A stretch of DNA of 64,000 nt from Streptomyces bacillaris. Its GTDB lineage: Bacteria > Actinomycetota > Actinomycetes > Streptomycetales > Streptomycetaceae. Positions 1-8,346 of this stretch are shown here, piece after piece (positions within the stretch are counted from its first letter, which is position 1; each line of letters opens with the position of its first letter). The notes under the pieces were generated by a model. That model worked only from the letters and a program-made list of their open reading frames with translations. It ran no database searches and had not been told where the DNA came from. The stretch is from NCBI RefSeq assembly GCF_003268675.1, contig NZ_CP029378.1, positions 6,758,001-6,822,000 of the forward strand. The letters are read 5' to 3'. Both the position numbers and the translations under genes were made by a program.

Positions 1-512
1 GCCCCGACCCCGAACGCGGCCAGCAGCACCGTGCCGACCGCCCGGAACGCGGCGTCCTTGGACTTGGCCAGCGCGTCCTTGATCCGGAACGCGATGACCC
101 AGAGGATCATCCCCGGCAGGAACAGGAAGCCGAACACCCCGGTGATCAGCGTGAGCCGGGTGTCGCGCGCCTTACGGAGGTTGGTCGCCGAGAGGCAGTG
201 CTCCACCACCGTCTGCGGATCGGTGCCGAAGGACTGGATGAGCGCGGCCCGGGAGCCGCCGAGCATCCGCTCCTGCACCGCCCGGGAGAACGCCTCGCCC
301 AGATTCGGCTTGAAGTAGTCGGACTTGAAGAGCTTGGAGGCGCCCGCCTTCACCGTGGATTTGTGCCACTCGCTGTTGGCGTCGAGGATCGTCTCCACCG
401 GGCTGTCCCGGTACGCGGCCGAAGCCAGGGCATTGGTCGCCACCGACTGGCCGCCTGACCCCTGGATCGGGATCTGCGCCCCGGGTGAGAAGTCGAAAAC
501 GTCGTTGGCCAC
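1..512 (-). CDS. Unrecognised membrane protein, N-terminal 170 residues (cut by window edge)
   Basis: The reading frame runs off the left edge, so only the N-terminal part is visible. I do not recognise the family. The first 120 or so residues are soluble and rich in polar and charged residues. A strong hydrophobic segment (TLITGVFGFLFLPGMILWVI) follows at roughly 125-147, then a short basic stretch and the start of a second hydrophobic segment at the edge. This suggests a small multi-pass membrane protein with a cytoplasmic N-terminal domain. The start is taken as GTG at 512, with GGGGGCG about nine bases upstream; GTG at 530 is in frame and also possible. It lies downstream of the EF-G-like gene on the same strand, with a hairpin between them. 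No function is assigned. Confidence 0.7.
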   Translation of the reverse strand, partial: MANDVFDFSPGAQIPIQGSGGQSVATNALASAAYRDSPVETILDANSEWHKSTVKAGASKLFKSDYFKPNLGEAFSRAVQERMLGGSRAALIQSFGTDPQTVVEHCLSATNLRKARDTRLTLITGVFGFLFLPGMILWVIAFRIKDALAKSKDAAFRAVGTVLLAAFGVG

Positions 513-620
513 TGTGTCTGTCGCCCCCACTCGCCGCACGGTCTGCTCCTGCGGTGTGCCCAACTACCGTACGCGGCATACCTTCTGAGCTGCGACCACA
601 GCGTATCGTCCGCGCCCCCG

Positions 621-653
621 CACCGCCCGTCACCCGAAGGGACGCGGGCGGTG
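621..653 (-). terminator. Hairpin downstream of the EF-G-like gene
   Basis: CACCGCCCG (621-629) pairs with CGGGCGGTG (645-653). The 15-base interior contains a further small stem capped by a TTCG tetraloop when read on the minus strand. It begins 19 bases past the stop codon of the EF-G-like gene. There is no U-tract, which is common for streptomycete terminators. Confidence 0.55.
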
Positions 654-671
654 TTTGCGACAGTGCGCCGG

Positions 672-2903
672 TCACGCGCCGGGTGATCCGTCCCCTCGTT
701 CCGCCCGGACCTTCTCCGCCAACTGCTGCGGCATCGCCTCGAACCGGGCGTGCGTCCGGTCGAACCGGCCGGTGCCATGGGTCAGCGAGCGCAGGTCCAG
801 CGCGTAGCTGCCGATCTCCGTCTCCGGCACCTCCGCCCGGACGAGCGTCCGCCCGCCGGGACTCTGCTCGGTGCCCACCACCCGGCCCCGGCGCCCCGAC
901 AGATCGCTCATCACCGGGCCCACATAGTCGTCCGGGACCAGCACGGCGACCTCGCAGACCGGCTCCAGGAGCTGGATACGGGCGTCGGCGGCGGCCTCGC
1001 GCAGCGCGAGCGCCCCGGCGGTCTGGAAGGCGGCGTCGGAGGAGTCCACCGAGTGCGCCTTGCCGTCGAGCAGCGTGACCCGTACGTCGACGAGGGGATG
1101 CCCGGCCGCCAGCCCCCGGGCGGCCTGCGCCCGGACGCCCTTCTCCACCGACGGGATGAACTGCCGGGGCACCGAACCGCCGACGACCTTGTCCACGAAC
1201 TCGATGCCGCTCCCCGCCGGCAGCGGCTCCACCTCGATCTCGCAGATCGCGAACTGCCCGTGCCCGCCGGACTGTTTGACGTGGCGCCCGCGTCCGGCCG
1301 CCCGCCCGGCGAAGGTCTCGCGCAGGGCCACCCGGTGCGGCTCGGCGTCGACCTGGACGCCGTACCGGCTGCGCAGCCGCTCCAGGGCGACCTCCTGATG
1401 GGCCTCGCCCAGGCACCACAGGACGACCTGGTGGGTGTCCGGGTTCTGCTCCAGGCGCAGGGTCGGGTCCTCCGCGACCAGCCGGGCCAGGGCGTGCGAG
1501 AGCTTGTCCTCGTCCACCTTCCCGTGCGCCCGGACGGCGGTCGGCAGCAGCGGGTCCGGGGTCGACCAGGGCTCGATGAGGACCGGGTCGCCGGAGGCGG
1601 AGAGCGTGTCGCCGGTCTCCGCCTCGCCCAGCCGCCCCACACAGACCAGATCACCCGCCACGCACCGGTCCGCCGGGTGGTGCTGCCTGCCGAACGGGGT
1701 GGTGAGCGCGGTGACCCGCAGCTCCGCCTCGTGGCAGGGGTGCGGCTCATGGCCCGCCGCGTCCAGGCCGTGGCCGCACAGATGCACGGTGTCGTCGGGC
1801 CGCAGGGTGCCGGAGAAGACCCGCACCAGCGAGATCCGGCCCGCGTACGGGTCGGACGACGTCTTGACGACCTCCGCGAGCAGCGGGCCCTCCGGATCAC
1901 AGACCGGGGCGGACCTGGGGGAGCCGGACGGGGTGGTGACCGTGGGCGGGGTGCGCTCCAGCGGGGTGGGGAAACCGCGCGTGATCAGCTCCAGCAGCTC
2001 CACCGTGCCGATCCCCTGCCGGGCGCCCTCGGCCGCGGGGGCGGCGGCCAGCACGGGGAAGAAGGTGCCCCGGGCCACGGCCCGCTCCAGATCCCCGATC
2101 AGTGTCGCCATGTCGATGTCCTCGTCCCCGCCGTCGAGATACCGGTCCATCAGGGACTCGTCCTCGCTCTCCGCGATGATCCCCTCGATCAGCCGGTTCC
2201 GGGCCTCGTCCAGCGGGCCCTTCTCCTCGGGCGCGGGCGGCAGCTCGGCCCGCTCCCCGGAGGAGTAGTCCAGGATCCGCCGGGTGAGCAGCCCCGTCAG
2301 CCCGGTGAGCGGGGCGTGCCCGTCGGCGCCCTCGGGCCCGAGCACCGGCAGATAGAGCGGCAGTACGGCATCGGGGTCGTCCCCGCCGAACGTCTCCGCG
2401 CAGATCCGGGTCATCTCCTCGAACGACGTCCGCGCGGTGTCGAGATGGGTGACCACGATCGCCCTCGGCATCCCGACGAGCGCGCACTCCTCCCACACCG
2501 CCCGGGTCGTCGCTGCCACCGACTCGGCCTCCTGGGCCGCCGAGACGACGAAGAGGGCCGCGTCCGCCGCCCGCAGACCGGCCCGCAGCTCCCCGACGAA
2601 GTCGGCGTACCCCGGGGTGTCCAGCAGATTGACCTTGCGGCCGTCCCACGCCACCGGGACCAGCGAGAGCTGTACGGAACGCCGTCGCCGCCGCTCGATC
2701 TCGTCGTGGTCGGAGACGGTCGCCCCGTCCTCGACCCGGCCCGCCCGGTTGACCGCCCCCGCCGTCAGGGCCAGCGCCTCGACCAGGGTGGTCTTGCCCG
2801 AACCGCTGTGGCCGACCAGCACCACGTTCCGTACGTCGGAGGGGTGGCCGGCCGTCGGTACGCCTCCGGCGGCCCCGGGGTGTGCGTGTGCCTTCTCGCC
2901 CAT
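672..2903 (-). CDS. Elongation factor G-like translational GTPase (EF-G2 type)
   Basis: A 743-residue protein with the EF-G/TetM-type layout: GTPase domain, domain II, and the C-terminal III-V domains. The P-loop is GHSGSGKT (31-38), G3 is DTPG (95-98), and G4 is THLD (152-155), where canonical EF-G has NKMD. This G1/G4 pattern belongs to the second, EF-G-like branch common in actinobacteria (mycobacterial FusA2 is the usual comparison). The housekeeping fusA is normally in the str operon, so this is a paralogue, possibly without ordinary translocase activity. ATG at 2903 is supported by GGGAGG six bases upstream, although the frame stays open for 97 further codons. It is divergent from the PIM operon. 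Its substrate and role are not known from sequence. Confidence 0.85.
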   Translation of the reverse strand: MGEKAHAHPGAAGGVPTAGHPSDVRNVVLVGHSGSGKTTLVEALALTAGAVNRAGRVEDGATVSDHDEIERRRRRSVQLSLVPVAWDGRKVNLLDTPGYADFVGELRAGLRAADAALFVVSAAQEAESVAATTRAVWEECALVGMPRAIVVTHLDTARTSFEEMTRICAETFGGDDPDAVLPLYLPVLGPEGADGHAPLTGLTGLLTRRILDYSSGERAELPPAPEEKGPLDEARNRLIEGIIAESEDESLMDRYLDGGDEDIDMATLIGDLERAVARGTFFPVLAAAPAAEGARQGIGTVELLELITRGFPTPLERTPPTVTTPSGSPRSAPVCDPEGPLLAEVVKTSSDPYAGRISLVRVFSGTLRPDDTVHLCGHGLDAAGHEPHPCHEAELRVTALTTPFGRQHHPADRCVAGDLVCVGRLGEAETGDTLSASGDPVLIEPWSTPDPLLPTAVRAHGKVDEDKLSHALARLVAEDPTLRLEQNPDTHQVVLWCLGEAHQEVALERLRSRYGVQVDAEPHRVALRETFAGRAAGRGRHVKQSGGHGQFAICEIEVEPLPAGSGIEFVDKVVGGSVPRQFIPSVEKGVRAQAARGLAAGHPLVDVRVTLLDGKAHSVDSSDAAFQTAGALALREAAADARIQLLEPVCEVAVLVPDDYVGPVMSDLSGRRGRVVGTEQSPGGRTLVRAEVPETEIGSYALDLRSLTHGTGRFDRTHARFEAMPQQLAEKVRAERGDGSPGA

Positions 2904-3169
2904 GTTGGGCCTCCCGGAGGGTGGCGCGGTACGGGCGAGGCGAAGAGGAGCCGACCGCCCGCGGATGTCCTTCTGCTCGGTTCTTCGAGCTTGGCACCCG
3001 GGCGTCGACGCGTCCATACAGCGGACCCCCGGCCGCATCCGGGGGGGCAGCCGGTGCGGTGACACCCCAGCCCGCGGGTGCCCGTCCGGTGAAGGGCATC
3101 GGTCGTGACTACGATGGGCCAGCCGGTGGCCGATGGGGCCGCTCGGCCAGCCGAACCCTCGGGAAAGCC

Positions 3170-3832
3170 ATGCTGAACAAGTACGCGCGTGCATTTTTCA
3201 CGCGTGTCCTCACACCGTTCGCCGCCCTGCTGCTCCGCCTCGGGGTCAGCCCCGACGCGGTCACCCTCATCGGCACGGCCGGAGTGATGGCAGGTGCGCT
3301 GGTCTTTTTCCCGATGGGGGAGTTCTTCTGGGGCACCATCGTCATCACCCTGTTCGTCTTCTCCGACCTCGTCGACGGCAACATGGCCCGGCAGGCCGGG
3401 ATCTCCAGCCGGTGGGGCGCGTTCCTCGACTCGACGCTGGACCGGGTCGCTGACGGGGCGATCTTCGCCGGGTTCGCCCTCTGGTACGCGGGCCGGGGTG
3501 ACGACAACATCCTCTGCGCGGTCGCGATCTTCTGCCTGGCCAGCGGTCAGGTGGTCTCGTACACCAAGGCGCGCGGCGAGTCGATCGGGCTGCCGGTCGC
3601 GGTGAACGGACTGGTGGAGCGGGCCGAGCGGCTGGTCATCTCGCTGGTCGCGGCCGGTCTCGCCGGACTGCACAAGTTCGGTGTCCCGCACATCGACATC
3701 CTGCTCCCGATCGCGCTGTGGATCGTCGCCGTGGGGTCCCTGGTGACCCTGATCCAGCGCGTGGTGACCGTACGCCGGGAATCCGCCGAGGCCGACGCCG
3801 CCTCCGCCGCCAGCGGACCGGCCGACCGGTGA
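3170..3832 (+). CDS. pgsA: Phosphatidylinositol phosphate synthase (CDP-alcohol phosphatidyltransferase)
   Basis: A 220-residue integral membrane enzyme. The complete CDP-alcohol phosphotransferase motif is present: D66, D69-G70, A73-R74, G83, D87 and D91 with canonical spacing. Around it lie about six hydrophobic segments. In actinobacteria this family joins CDP-diacylglycerol to inositol 1-phosphate, giving PI phosphate, the lipid anchor for PIMs. The assignment over phosphatidylglycerophosphate synthase rests on context: an HxxxxD acyltransferase and a PimA-like mannosyltransferase follow directly, the same order as the mycobacterial pgsA1-Rv2611c-pimA cluster. Start ATG at 3170 is preceded by GGGAAAG. 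The stop overlaps the next start (GTGA). The 266-bp divergent gap upstream has a candidate -10 TACGAT at 3110-3115 but no good -35. Confidence 0.9.
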   Translation: MLNKYARAFFTRVLTPFAALLLRLGVSPDAVTLIGTAGVMAGALVFFPMGEFFWGTIVITLFVFSDLVDGNMARQAGISSRWGAFLDSTLDRVADGAIFAGFALWYAGRGDDNILCAVAIFCLASGQVVSYTKARGESIGLPVAVNGLVERAERLVISLVAAGLAGLHKFGVPHIDILLPIALWIVAVGSLVTLIQRVVTVRRESAEADAASAASGPADR

Positions 3833-4740
3833 GCGCGATCAAGGGCCGGATCACCGACGGGCTGTACGGGCTCGGCTGGGGCGCGGTCAAGAAGCTGCCC
3901 GAACCTGCCGCCGAGGCCCTGTTCCGTACGATCGCGGACCGGGTCTGGAAGCGGCGCGGCAAGAGCGTGCTGCGGCTGGAGTCCAACCTGGCGCGGGTCG
4001 TCCCGGACGCGGGCCCGGGGCGGCTGGCGGAGCTGTCGCGGGCCGGGATGCGCTCGTACATGCGGTACTGGATGGAGTCGTTCCGGCTGCCCACCTGGAC
4101 CCCCGAGCGGATCAGGGCGAGCATCGACGTCACCGACGCCCACCTGCTCACCGAGGGCCTCGACAGCGGGCGCGGAGTCGTCCTGGCCCTGCCGCACCTC
4201 GGCAACTGGGACCTGGCCGGCGCCTGGGTCACCACGGACCTGAAGGTCCCCTTCACCACCGTCGCCGAGCGGCTGAAGCCCGAATCCCTCTACGACCGGT
4301 TCGTCGCCTACCGCGAGGGCCTCGGCATGGAGGTGCTGCCGCACAGCGGCGGGGCCGCCTTCGGCACGCTGGCCCGGCGGCTGCGCGCGGGCGGCCTGGT
4401 CTGCCTCGTCGCGGACCGGGACCTCTCCGCCTCCGGGGTCGAGGTGTCGTTCTTCGGCGCCACCGCCCGGATGCCGGCCGGGCCCGCCCTGCTCGCCCAG
4501 CAGACGGGCGCGCTGCTACTGCCGGTCACCCTTTGGTACGACGGCACGCCCGTGATGGGCGCCCGCGTCCACCCGGCGGTCGGGGTCCCGGAGGACGGCA
4601 CCCGCGCCGAGAAGACGGCGGCCATGACCCAGGCCCTGGCCGACGCCTTCGCCGGGGGCATCGCGGAGCACCCGGAGGACTGGCACATGCTCCAGCGCCT
4701 CTGGCTGGACGACCTGGAACCCCGGGGAGAGCGCACGTGA
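3829..4740 (+). CDS. PIM acyltransferase (lysophospholipid acyltransferase family)
   Basis: A 303-residue protein of the HtrB/LpxL-type acyltransferase family, with the catalytic HxxxxD motif as H123-LGNW-D128. In mycobacteria the gene at this place (PatA) adds palmitate to the mannose of PIM1/PIM2. The same job is inferred here because the gene sits between PI-phosphate synthase and the PimA-like enzyme. GTG at 3829 overlaps the upstream TGA, implying translational coupling. An amphipathic N-terminal helix suits a peripheral membrane protein. The last 19 bases of the gene recur twice in the following spacer (see the repeat entry). The acyl donor and acceptor cannot be read from sequence. Confidence 0.85.
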   Translation: MSAIKGRITDGLYGLGWGAVKKLPEPAAEALFRTIADRVWKRRGKSVLRLESNLARVVPDAGPGRLAELSRAGMRSYMRYWMESFRLPTWTPERIRASIDVTDAHLLTEGLDSGRGVVLALPHLGNWDLAGAWVTTDLKVPFTTVAERLKPESLYDRFVAYREGLGMEVLPHSGGAAFGTLARRLRAGGLVCLVADRDLSASGVEVSFFGATARMPAGPALLAQQTGALLLPVTLWYDGTPVMGARVHPAVGVPEDGTRAEKTAAMTQALADAFAGGIAEHPEDWHMLQRLWLDDLEPRGERT

Positions 4741-4823
4741 GGACCGAGCCCCCGGGAGCGCCCGGGGAAACCCGACTCCGGGGAGAGCACACGAAGAACG
4801 GAAGCCGGGGAGAGCGCACGTGA
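4722..4823 (+). repeat. Three copies of a 19-bp sequence spanning the acyltransferase stop and the pimA start
   Basis: CCGGGGAGAGCGCACGTGA occurs exactly at 4722-4740 (containing the acyltransferase TGA) and 4805-4823 (containing the pimA GTG). A near copy lies at 4778-4796 (CCGGGGAGAGCACACGAAG). Each carries the GGGGAGAG ribosome-binding site. The arrangement suggests that an ancestral GTGA overlap was pulled apart by local duplication, giving pimA its own copy of the start signal. Confidence 0.8.
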
Positions 4824-5980
4824 AGATCGGCATCGTCTGCCCGTACTCCTGGGACGTCCCCGGCGGCGTCCAGTTCCACATCCGGGACCTGGCCGAACAC
4901 CTCATCGGCCTCGGTCACACCGTCTCCGTCCTGGCCCCGGCCGACGACGAGACCCCGCTGCCGCCCTACGTCGTCTCGGCGGGCCGGGCCGTCCCCGTCC
5001 CGTACAACGGCTCCGTCGCCCGGCTGAACTTCGGCTTCCTCTCCGCCGCCCGGGTCCGCCGCTGGCTGCACGACGGCACCTTCGACGTGATCCACATCCA
5101 CGAGCCGACCTCCCCCTCGCTCGGCCTGCTCGCCTGCTGGTCGGCGCAGGGCCCCATCGTGGCCACGTTCCACACCTCCAACCCGCGCTCCCGGGCCATG
5201 ATCGCCGCGTACCCGATCCTCCAGCCCGCCCTGGAGAAGATCAGCGCGCGGATCGCGGTGAGCGAGTACGCCCGGCGCACCCTGGTCGAGCACCTGGGCG
5301 GGGACGCCGTGGTCATCCCGAACGGTGTCGACGTCGGCTTCTTCGCCAAGGCCGAGCCCAAGCCCGAGTGGCAGGGCCAGACCCTCGGCTTCATCGGCCG
5401 CATCGACGAACCCCGCAAGGGCCTCCCCGTCCTGATGAAGGCGCTCCCCGCCATCCTCGCCGCCCGCCCGGAGACCCGGCTGCTGGTCGCGGGGCGCGGG
5501 GACGAGGAGGAGGCGGTGGCCTCGCTGCCGAAGGAACTGCGCGGGCGCGTGGAGTTCCTCGGCATGGTCAGCGACGAGGAGAAGGCCCGGCTGCTGCGCA
5601 GCGTCGATGTGTACGTGGCCCCGAACACGGGCGGCGAGAGCTTCGGCATCATCCTGGTGGAGGCCCTGTCGGCGGGGGCCCCGGTCCTCGCCAGCGACCT
5701 GGACGCCTTCGCGCAGGTGCTGGACCAGGGGGCGGCGGGCGACCTCTTCGCCAACGAGGACGCCGACGCGCTGGCCGCCGCCGCGATCCGGCTGCTGGGC
5801 GACCCGGAGCGCCGGGCCGGACTGCGGGAGCGGGGCGAGACCCACGTACGGCGGTTCGACTGGGCGACCGTGGGGGCCGACATCCTCGCGGTGTACGAGA
5901 CGGTGACGGACGGGGCCGCGTCGGTCGCGGAGGACGAACGGTCGGGGCTGCGGGCGCGGTTCGGACTGGCCCGGGACTGA
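4820..5980 (+). CDS. pimA: Phosphatidylinositol alpha-mannosyltransferase PimA (GT4 family)
   Basis: A 386-residue GT-B fold glycosyltransferase. The N-terminal half begins with the Gly-rich loop PGGVQFHIRDLAE. The C-terminal Rossmann half carries the GT4 EX7E signature within NTGGESFGIILVEAL. In mycobacteria PimA transfers mannose from GDP-mannose to the 2-OH of inositol on PI at the inner face of the membrane. The operon (PIP synthase, acyltransferase, this gene) supports that specific role over a generic glycosyltransferase. The GTG start at 4820 has GGGGAGAG upstream. It is separated from the acyltransferase by a 79-bp repeat-containing spacer. Length is normal for the family. Confidence 0.9.
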   Translation: MKIGIVCPYSWDVPGGVQFHIRDLAEHLIGLGHTVSVLAPADDETPLPPYVVSAGRAVPVPYNGSVARLNFGFLSAARVRRWLHDGTFDVIHIHEPTSPSLGLLACWSAQGPIVATFHTSNPRSRAMIAAYPILQPALEKISARIAVSEYARRTLVEHLGGDAVVIPNGVDVGFFAKAEPKPEWQGQTLGFIGRIDEPRKGLPVLMKALPAILAARPETRLLVAGRGDEEEAVASLPKELRGRVEFLGMVSDEEKARLLRSVDVYVAPNTGGESFGIILVEALSAGAPVLASDLDAFAQVLDQGAAGDLFANEDADALAAAAIRLLGDPERRAGLRERGETHVRRFDWATVGADILAVYETVTDGAASVAEDERSGLRARFGLARD

Positions 5981-6053
5981 GGAGCCCGTACCGGGGCGTC
6001 GGCTCCTGATCCCGGGGCGCGGCCTCCTGTGGGAACCAGGAGACGCGGGCTCC
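5981..6053 (+). terminator. Nested inverted repeats after pimA
   Basis: GGAGCCCG (5981-5988) can pair with CGGGCTCC (6046-6053), enclosing an inner hairpin CTCCTG/CAGGAG (6024-6029/6037-6042). It starts directly after the pimA stop. It could be a terminator or attenuator before the small membrane protein gene. The long interior loop makes it weaker than other hairpins here. Confidence 0.35.
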
Positions 6054-6094
6054 CGTTGAAAAGAGCGGGTCCGGCGACGGTAGCGTGTGGGCCC

Positions 6095-6643
6095 GTGACC
6101 GTAACCCTCATCGTCTGGATCGTCGTCGCGCTCATCGCGATCGGCGTCTACCTCAGCTGGACCGCCGGCCGCCTGGACCGCCTGCACTCCCGGATCGACG
6201 CCGCCCGCGCCGCACTCGACGCCCAACTGCTGCGCCGCGCCTCGGTCACCCAGGAGCTGGCCACCTCCGGCGTCCTGGACCCGGCCGCCTCCATCGTCCT
6301 GTACGAGGCCGCCCACGCCGCCCGCCAGGCCGAGGAGGACCAGCGCGAGGTCGCCGAGAGCGAGCTGAGCGCCGCCCTGCGCGCCGTCTTCGGTGAACCG
6401 GCCCAGGTGGAGGCGGTGAAGGAGGTCCCCGGCGGCGAGGACGCGGCCACCGAACTGGCCGCCGCCGTACGCCGCGTACCGATGGCCCGGCGCTTCCACA
6501 ACGACTCCGTACGCGCCGCCCGGGCTCTGCGCCGACACCGCACCGTACGGTTGTTCCGGCTGGCCGGGCACGCCCCGTTCCCGCTCGCCTTCGAGATGGA
6601 CGACGCCCCTCCGGTGGCCCTCGCGGACCGCCCCGGCACCTGA
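6095..6643 (+). CDS. Small membrane protein with LemA-like N-terminal helix, end of PIM cluster
   Basis: A 182-residue protein with one N-terminal membrane helix (about residues 3-22, VTLIVWIVVALIAIGVYL). Next comes an Arg-rich helical stretch, TAGRLDRLHSRIDAARAALD, with the heptad pattern seen in LemA-type proteins, then a soluble mostly alpha-helical domain. In mycobacteria the gene after pimA also encodes an N-anchored protein with a similar RLDRLH segment, there fused to a NUDIX domain; no NUDIX box is visible here. The start is GTG at 6095, since the codons upstream show no membrane or conserved character. Function unknown. Association with PIM synthesis is by position only. Confidence 0.7.
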   Translation: MTVTLIVWIVVALIAIGVYLSWTAGRLDRLHSRIDAARAALDAQLLRRASVTQELATSGVLDPAASIVLYEAAHAARQAEEDQREVAESELSAALRAVFGEPAQVEAVKEVPGGEDAATELAAAVRRVPMARRFHNDSVRAARALRRHRTVRLFRLAGHAPFPLAFEMDDAPPVALADRPGT

Positions 6644-6671
6644 GCCGGGAGCGGATAGGGGGCCAAAACGA

Positions 6672-6703
6672 TCCACAGCCTCCCTATTGGCCCTTGCTGT
6701 GGA
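6672..6703 (+). promoter_or_regulatory. Perfect 8-bp dyad upstream of pdxS
   Basis: TCCACAGC (6672-6679) is the exact reverse complement of GCTGTGGA (6696-6703), with a 16-bp spacer. It lies 62-93 bp before the pdxS start. The spacing suits two half-sites about 24 bp apart, as for a dimeric operator, better than a terminator. No regulator is assigned. Confidence 0.45.
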
Positions 6704-6764
6704 CCGGTGGCACAGCGTTTCCTCGGTGGCGCAGTATCCAGCGTCTTTCATCGAGTGAGGTCCC

Positions 6765-7685
6765 GTGTCCACGCTTCCCAGCACCCCGCAGTCCGCCGAG
6801 TCCCCCGCCACCGGCACCGCCCGCGTCAAGCGCGGCATGGCCGAGCAGCTCAAGGGCGGCGTGATCATGGACGTCGTCGACGCCGAGCAGGCGAAGATCG
6901 CCGAGGACGCGGGCGCCGTGGCCGTCATGGCCCTGGAGCGGGTCCCGGCCGACATCCGCAAGGACGGCGGCGTGGCCCGGATGTCCGACCCCAACATGAT
7001 CGAGGAGATCATCGGGGCCGTCTCCATCCCGGTCATGGCCAAGTCCCGCATCGGCCACTTCGTCGAGGCCCAGGTCCTCCAGTCCCTCGGCGTCGACTAC
7101 ATCGACGAGTCCGAGGTCCTCACCCCGGCCGACGAGGTCAACCACAGCGACAAGTTCGCCTTCACCACCCCCTTCGTCTGTGGCGCCACCAACCTGGGCG
7201 AGGCCCTGCGCCGCATCGCCGAGGGCGCGGCCATGATCCGCTCGAAGGGCGAGGCCGGCACCGGCAACGTCGTCGAGGCCGTCCGCCACCTGCGCCAGAT
7301 CAAGAACGAGATCGCCAAGCTGCGCGGCTTCGACAACAACGAGCTGTACGCCGCCGCCAAGGACCTGCGCGCCCCCTACGAGCTGGTCAAGGAGGTCGCG
7401 GAGCTGGGCAAGCTGCCCGTCGTGCTCTTCTCCGCCGGTGGTGTCGCCACCCCGGCCGACGCCGCGCTGATGCGCCAGCTCGGCGCCGAGGGCGTCTTCG
7501 TCGGCTCCGGAATCTTCAAGTCCGGCGACCCGGCCAAGCGCGCCGCCGCCATCGTGAAGGCCACCACCTTCTACGACGACCCCAAGGTCATCGCGGACGC
7601 CTCCCGCAACCTGGGCGAGGCCATGGTCGGCATCAACTGCGACACCCTGCCCGAGTCCGAGCGCTACGCCAACCGCGGCTGGTAA
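6765..7685 (+). CDS. pdxS: Pyridoxal 5'-phosphate synthase subunit PdxS
   Basis: A 306-residue (beta-alpha)8 barrel subunit of the DXP-independent PLP synthase. It condenses ribose 5-phosphate, glyceraldehyde 3-phosphate and ammonia. D36 in GVIMDVVDAEQA and K93 in PVMAKSRIGHF match the family's substrate-binding and Schiff-base positions, and the phosphate-binding GGVATPADAALM loop is present near the C-terminus. The first 20 residues are a Ser/Pro/Thr-rich extension before the conserved core. GTG start at 6765. The glutaminase partner pdxT begins 6 bp after the stop, so the two are co-transcribed and form the usual 12+12 complex. A dyad lies upstream. Confidence 0.97.
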   Translation: MSTLPSTPQSAESPATGTARVKRGMAEQLKGGVIMDVVDAEQAKIAEDAGAVAVMALERVPADIRKDGGVARMSDPNMIEEIIGAVSIPVMAKSRIGHFVEAQVLQSLGVDYIDESEVLTPADEVNHSDKFAFTTPFVCGATNLGEALRRIAEGAAMIRSKGEAGTGNVVEAVRHLRQIKNEIAKLRGFDNNELYAAAKDLRAPYELVKEVAELGKLPVVLFSAGGVATPADAALMRQLGAEGVFVGSGIFKSGDPAKRAAAIVKATTFYDDPKVIADASRNLGEAMVGINCDTLPESERYANRGW

Positions 7686-7691
7686 CCACTG

Positions 7692-8285
7692 ATGAGCGAC
7701 ACCCCTGTGATCGGCGTCCTGGCGCTCCAGGGCGACGTACGGGAGCACCTGATCGCCCTGGCCTCGGCGGATGCCCTGGCCAGGCCGGTCCGGCGCCCCG
7801 AGGAGCTCGCCGAGGTCGACGGCCTGGTCATCCCGGGCGGCGAGTCGACGACCATGTCCAAGCTGGCGGTCCTCTTCGGCATGATGGAGCCGCTGCGCGA
7901 GCGGGTCCGGGCCGGGATGCCGGTCTACGGCACCTGTGCCGGGATGATCCTGCTGGCCGAGAAGATCCTGGACCCCCGCTCGGGCCAGGAGACCGTCGGC
8001 GGCATCGACATGATCGTGCGGCGCAATGCCTTCGGCCGGCAGAACGAGTCCTTCGAGGCGGCCGTCGAGGTCGCCGGGATCGAGGGCGGCCCGGTGGAGG
8101 GCGTCTTCATCCGCGCCCCCTGGGTGGAGTCCGTCGGGGCCGAGGCCGAGGTCATCGCGGAGCACGGCGGCCACATCGTGGCCGTACGGCAGCGGAATGT
8201 CCTCGCCACGTCGTTCCACCCCGAACTGACCGGCGACCACCGTATGCACGCTCTCTTCGTGGACATGGTGCGCGCGGTGAAGTGA
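7692..8285 (+). CDS. pdxT: Pyridoxal 5'-phosphate synthase glutaminase subunit PdxT
   Basis: A 197-residue class I glutamine amidotransferase supplying ammonia to PdxS. The oxyanion-strand motif PGGESTT (48-54), nucleophile C82 in YGTCAGM, and the C-terminal H-x-E dyad in SFHPEL are all present, so the catalytic triad is complete. ATG at 7692 follows the pdxS stop with a 6-bp spacer. Length is normal for the family. The downstream 61-bp gap before the YebC gene contains TAGGAT at 8297-8302, a possible -10 for that gene. Confidence 0.97.
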   Translation: MSDTPVIGVLALQGDVREHLIALASADALARPVRRPEELAEVDGLVIPGGESTTMSKLAVLFGMMEPLRERVRAGMPVYGTCAGMILLAEKILDPRSGQETVGGIDMIVRRNAFGRQNESFEAAVEVAGIEGGPVEGVFIRAPWVESVGAEAEVIAEHGGHIVAVRQRNVLATSFHPELTGDHRMHALFVDMVRAVK

Positions 8286-8346
8286 GCGGACCCCGGTAGG
8301 ATCTCTCGGGTTCGACTCGATTTTGGTGACGCGAAGGAGAAGGCAG

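Noticed and set aside
750..3062. A 770-codon plus-strand open frame opposite the EF-G-like gene
   Set aside because: Arg/Gly/Gln-rich shadow translation; the minus strand codes recognisable GTPase domains.
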